Assembly (NCBI RefSeq): GCF_011694815.1
Contig: NZ_CP050177.1
Location: 5,992,001 to 6,056,000 of the forward strand
Source: Streptomyces liangshanensis
GTDB taxonomy: Bacteria; Actinomycetota; Actinomycetes; Streptomycetales; Streptomycetaceae
Length of the DNA: 64,000 bases
Direction: 5' to 3'
This document shows positions 62,986 to 64,000 of the stretch, one piece after another. The notes under the pieces are model-generated. The model saw nothing but the letters and a program-made list of their open reading frames with translations, had not been told where the DNA came from and did not search any database. The translations under genes were made by a program, and so were the position numbers. Every line of letters begins with the position of its first letter. The stretch's first letter is position 1.

Positions 62986-63981
62986 GTGGACGTGTCATGG
63001 ATCTTGTGGGCGACGACCATCCTCGGTCTGTCCGCCCTGATCGCGGTCGACTTCTTCATCGGGCGCAAGCCCCATGACGTGTCGATCAAGGAGGCGGGCA
63101 TCTGGACGGGTGTCTGGATAGCCCTGGCGGTGGTGTTCGGCCTCGGCCTGATGGTGTTCGGCACGGGCCAGGCCTCGGGCGAGTTCTTCGCGGGCTTCAT
63201 CACCGAGAAGTCACTCAGCGTGGACAACCTCTTCGTCTTCGTCCTGATCATGGCGAAGTTCTCGGTGCCCTCCCACCTCCAGCAGCGGGTGCTGCTGATC
63301 GGTGTGCTGATCGCCCTGGTCCTGCGGGCCGTCTTCATCGCCGCCGGCGCCGCGATCATCGCGAGCTTCTCGTGGGTGTTCTTCATCTTCGGCGCGTTCC
63401 TCATCTACACCGCCTGGAAGCTCGTCCAGGAGGCGCGCTCCGACGACGAGGACGAGGAGTTCGAGGAGAACCGCCTCCTGAAGTCCATCGAGCAGCGCTT
63501 CGGCGTCGCGGACAAGTACCACGGCACCAAGCTCTTCATCCGGAAGAACGGCAAGCGGGTCCTGACCCCGCTGATGGTCGTCATGCTCGCCATCGGCACC
63601 ACCGACGTGCTGTTCGCGCTGGACTCCATCCCCGCGATCTTCGGCCTGACCCAGGACCCGTACATCGTCTTCACCGCCAACGCCTTCGCCCTGATGGGAC
63701 TGCGGCAGCTGTACTTCCTGATCGGCGGACTGCTCAAGAAGCTGGTGCACCTCAGCTACGGGCTGTCGGTCATCCTGGGCTTCATCGGGGTGAAGCTGGT
63801 CCTCCACGCGCTGCACGAGCAGGGGGTGCACGTGCCGGAGATCTCCATCCCGGTGTCCCTGGCCGTCATCTGCGGTGTCCTGATCGTCACGACGATCACC
63901 AGCCTCATCGCCTCCAAGAAGCAGGCCGAGCGTGACGCGGCGGAGCCCGCCGCCGCGGACAAGGACAGCATCGAGGCCTGA
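62986..63981 (+). CDS. terC: TerC/Alx-family integral membrane protein (probable Mn2+ exporter)
   Basis: 331 aa, seven to nine transmembrane helices. The family hallmarks are the intramembrane acidic residues in LIAVDFFIGRK, ITEKSLSVDNLFVFVLIM and GTTDVLFALDSIPAIFGLT, and a charged cytoplasmic loop (ARSDDEDEEFEENRLL). TerC/Alx proteins export Mn2+ and protect secreted metalloenzymes; the upstream Mn riboswitch supports that role over tellurite resistance. GTG 62986 follows GGAGG at 5 nt. It lies next to two TerD-type genes. Confidence 0.93.
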   Translation: MDVSWILWATTILGLSALIAVDFFIGRKPHDVSIKEAGIWTGVWIALAVVFGLGLMVFGTGQASGEFFAGFITEKSLSVDNLFVFVLIMAKFSVPSHLQQRVLLIGVLIALVLRAVFIAAGAAIIASFSWVFFIFGAFLIYTAWKLVQEARSDDEDEEFEENRLLKSIEQRFGVADKYHGTKLFIRKNGKRVLTPLMVVMLAIGTTDVLFALDSIPAIFGLTQDPYIVFTANAFALMGLRQLYFLIGGLLKKLVHLSYGLSVILGFIGVKLVLHALHEQGVHVPEISIPVSLAVICGVLIVTTITSLIASKKQAERDAAEPAAADKDSIEA

Positions 63982-64000
63982 CCCGACCCGCCTCCGGCCT

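Overview
The window is high-GC (about 70% or more) chromosomal DNA of a Streptomyces or very close relative. The evidence is extreme GC3 codon use, GTG starts, Tat and lipoprotein signals typical of the genus, ANTAR, SIMPL, TerD and MHYT proteins, and a core gene order (pyk, pdtaR, liv transporter, polA, rpsA, coaE, uvrB, terC) that matches from memory the S. coelicolor region around SCO2014 to SCO1963. No insertion sequence, prophage or CRISPR array was seen.

Region by region. 1-2.56 kb: the end of a siderophore operon (desA-desB, lysine decarboxylase and lysine N6-hydroxylase), without desC/desD after it. 2.6-8.4 kb: a Tat-exported 5'-nucleotidase, a SIMPL protein, pyruvate kinase, a frameshifted LAGLIDADG-like gene beside a tRNA-Leu(CAA), and the ANTAR response regulator PdtaR. 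8.4-14.2 kb: a complete branched-chain amino acid ABC transporter on the minus strand (livK-H-M-G-F), with a strong hairpin after livK. 14.2-18.3 kb: an intergenic gap, a lipoprotein, a thioesterase and a YdeP-type molybdopterin oxidoreductase. 18.4-28.8 kb: polA, a secreted lytic transglycosylase, the HrpB helicase, a methyltransferase and rpsA. 28.8-37.5 kb: secreted beta-helix protein, Tat flavin amine oxidase, PAC2 protein, a large S8 protease, coaE and a TPR protein. 37.5-46.5 kb: small membrane proteins, a lipoprotein, a carboxylesterase, a SNF2/SWIM two-gene operon and a cytochrome P450. 46.5-50.3 kb: a VOC protein, a conserved gene of unknown function, two tandem tRNA-mimic RNAs, an aminotransferase and a divergent HxlR regulator. 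50.4-56.5 kb: cupin, kinase-like protein, SRPBCC protein, pseudouridine catabolism pair psuG-psuK, formaldehyde dehydrogenase and a lipoprotein phosphodiesterase. 56.7-64 kb: MHYT protein, uvrB, two TerD-type genes and terC behind a manganese (yybP-ykoY) riboswitch.

The most striking item is 47.9-48.2 kb. Two consecutive elements each hold a clean T arm, then an acceptor-like helix closed by a 6-7 nt linker, then a D arm, in the reverse order of a normal tRNA. The halves are held together by a 5-7 bp anticodon-type stem and a further outer helix. This is the architecture of YrlA-type Y RNAs, tRNA mimics that partner the Ro60 orthologue Rsr in other bacteria; a second reading is circularly permuted tRNA genes. 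The conserved gene just upstream may belong with them.

Regulation visible in the sequence: DNA-damage (PafBC/RecA-NDp type) promoters in front of uvrB and polA and possibly the SNF2 operon; many genes with a -10 hexamer only 6-7 nt before the start codon, which implies leaderless mRNAs; a perfect palindromic operator between the aminotransferase and hxlR; and several long terminator hairpins.
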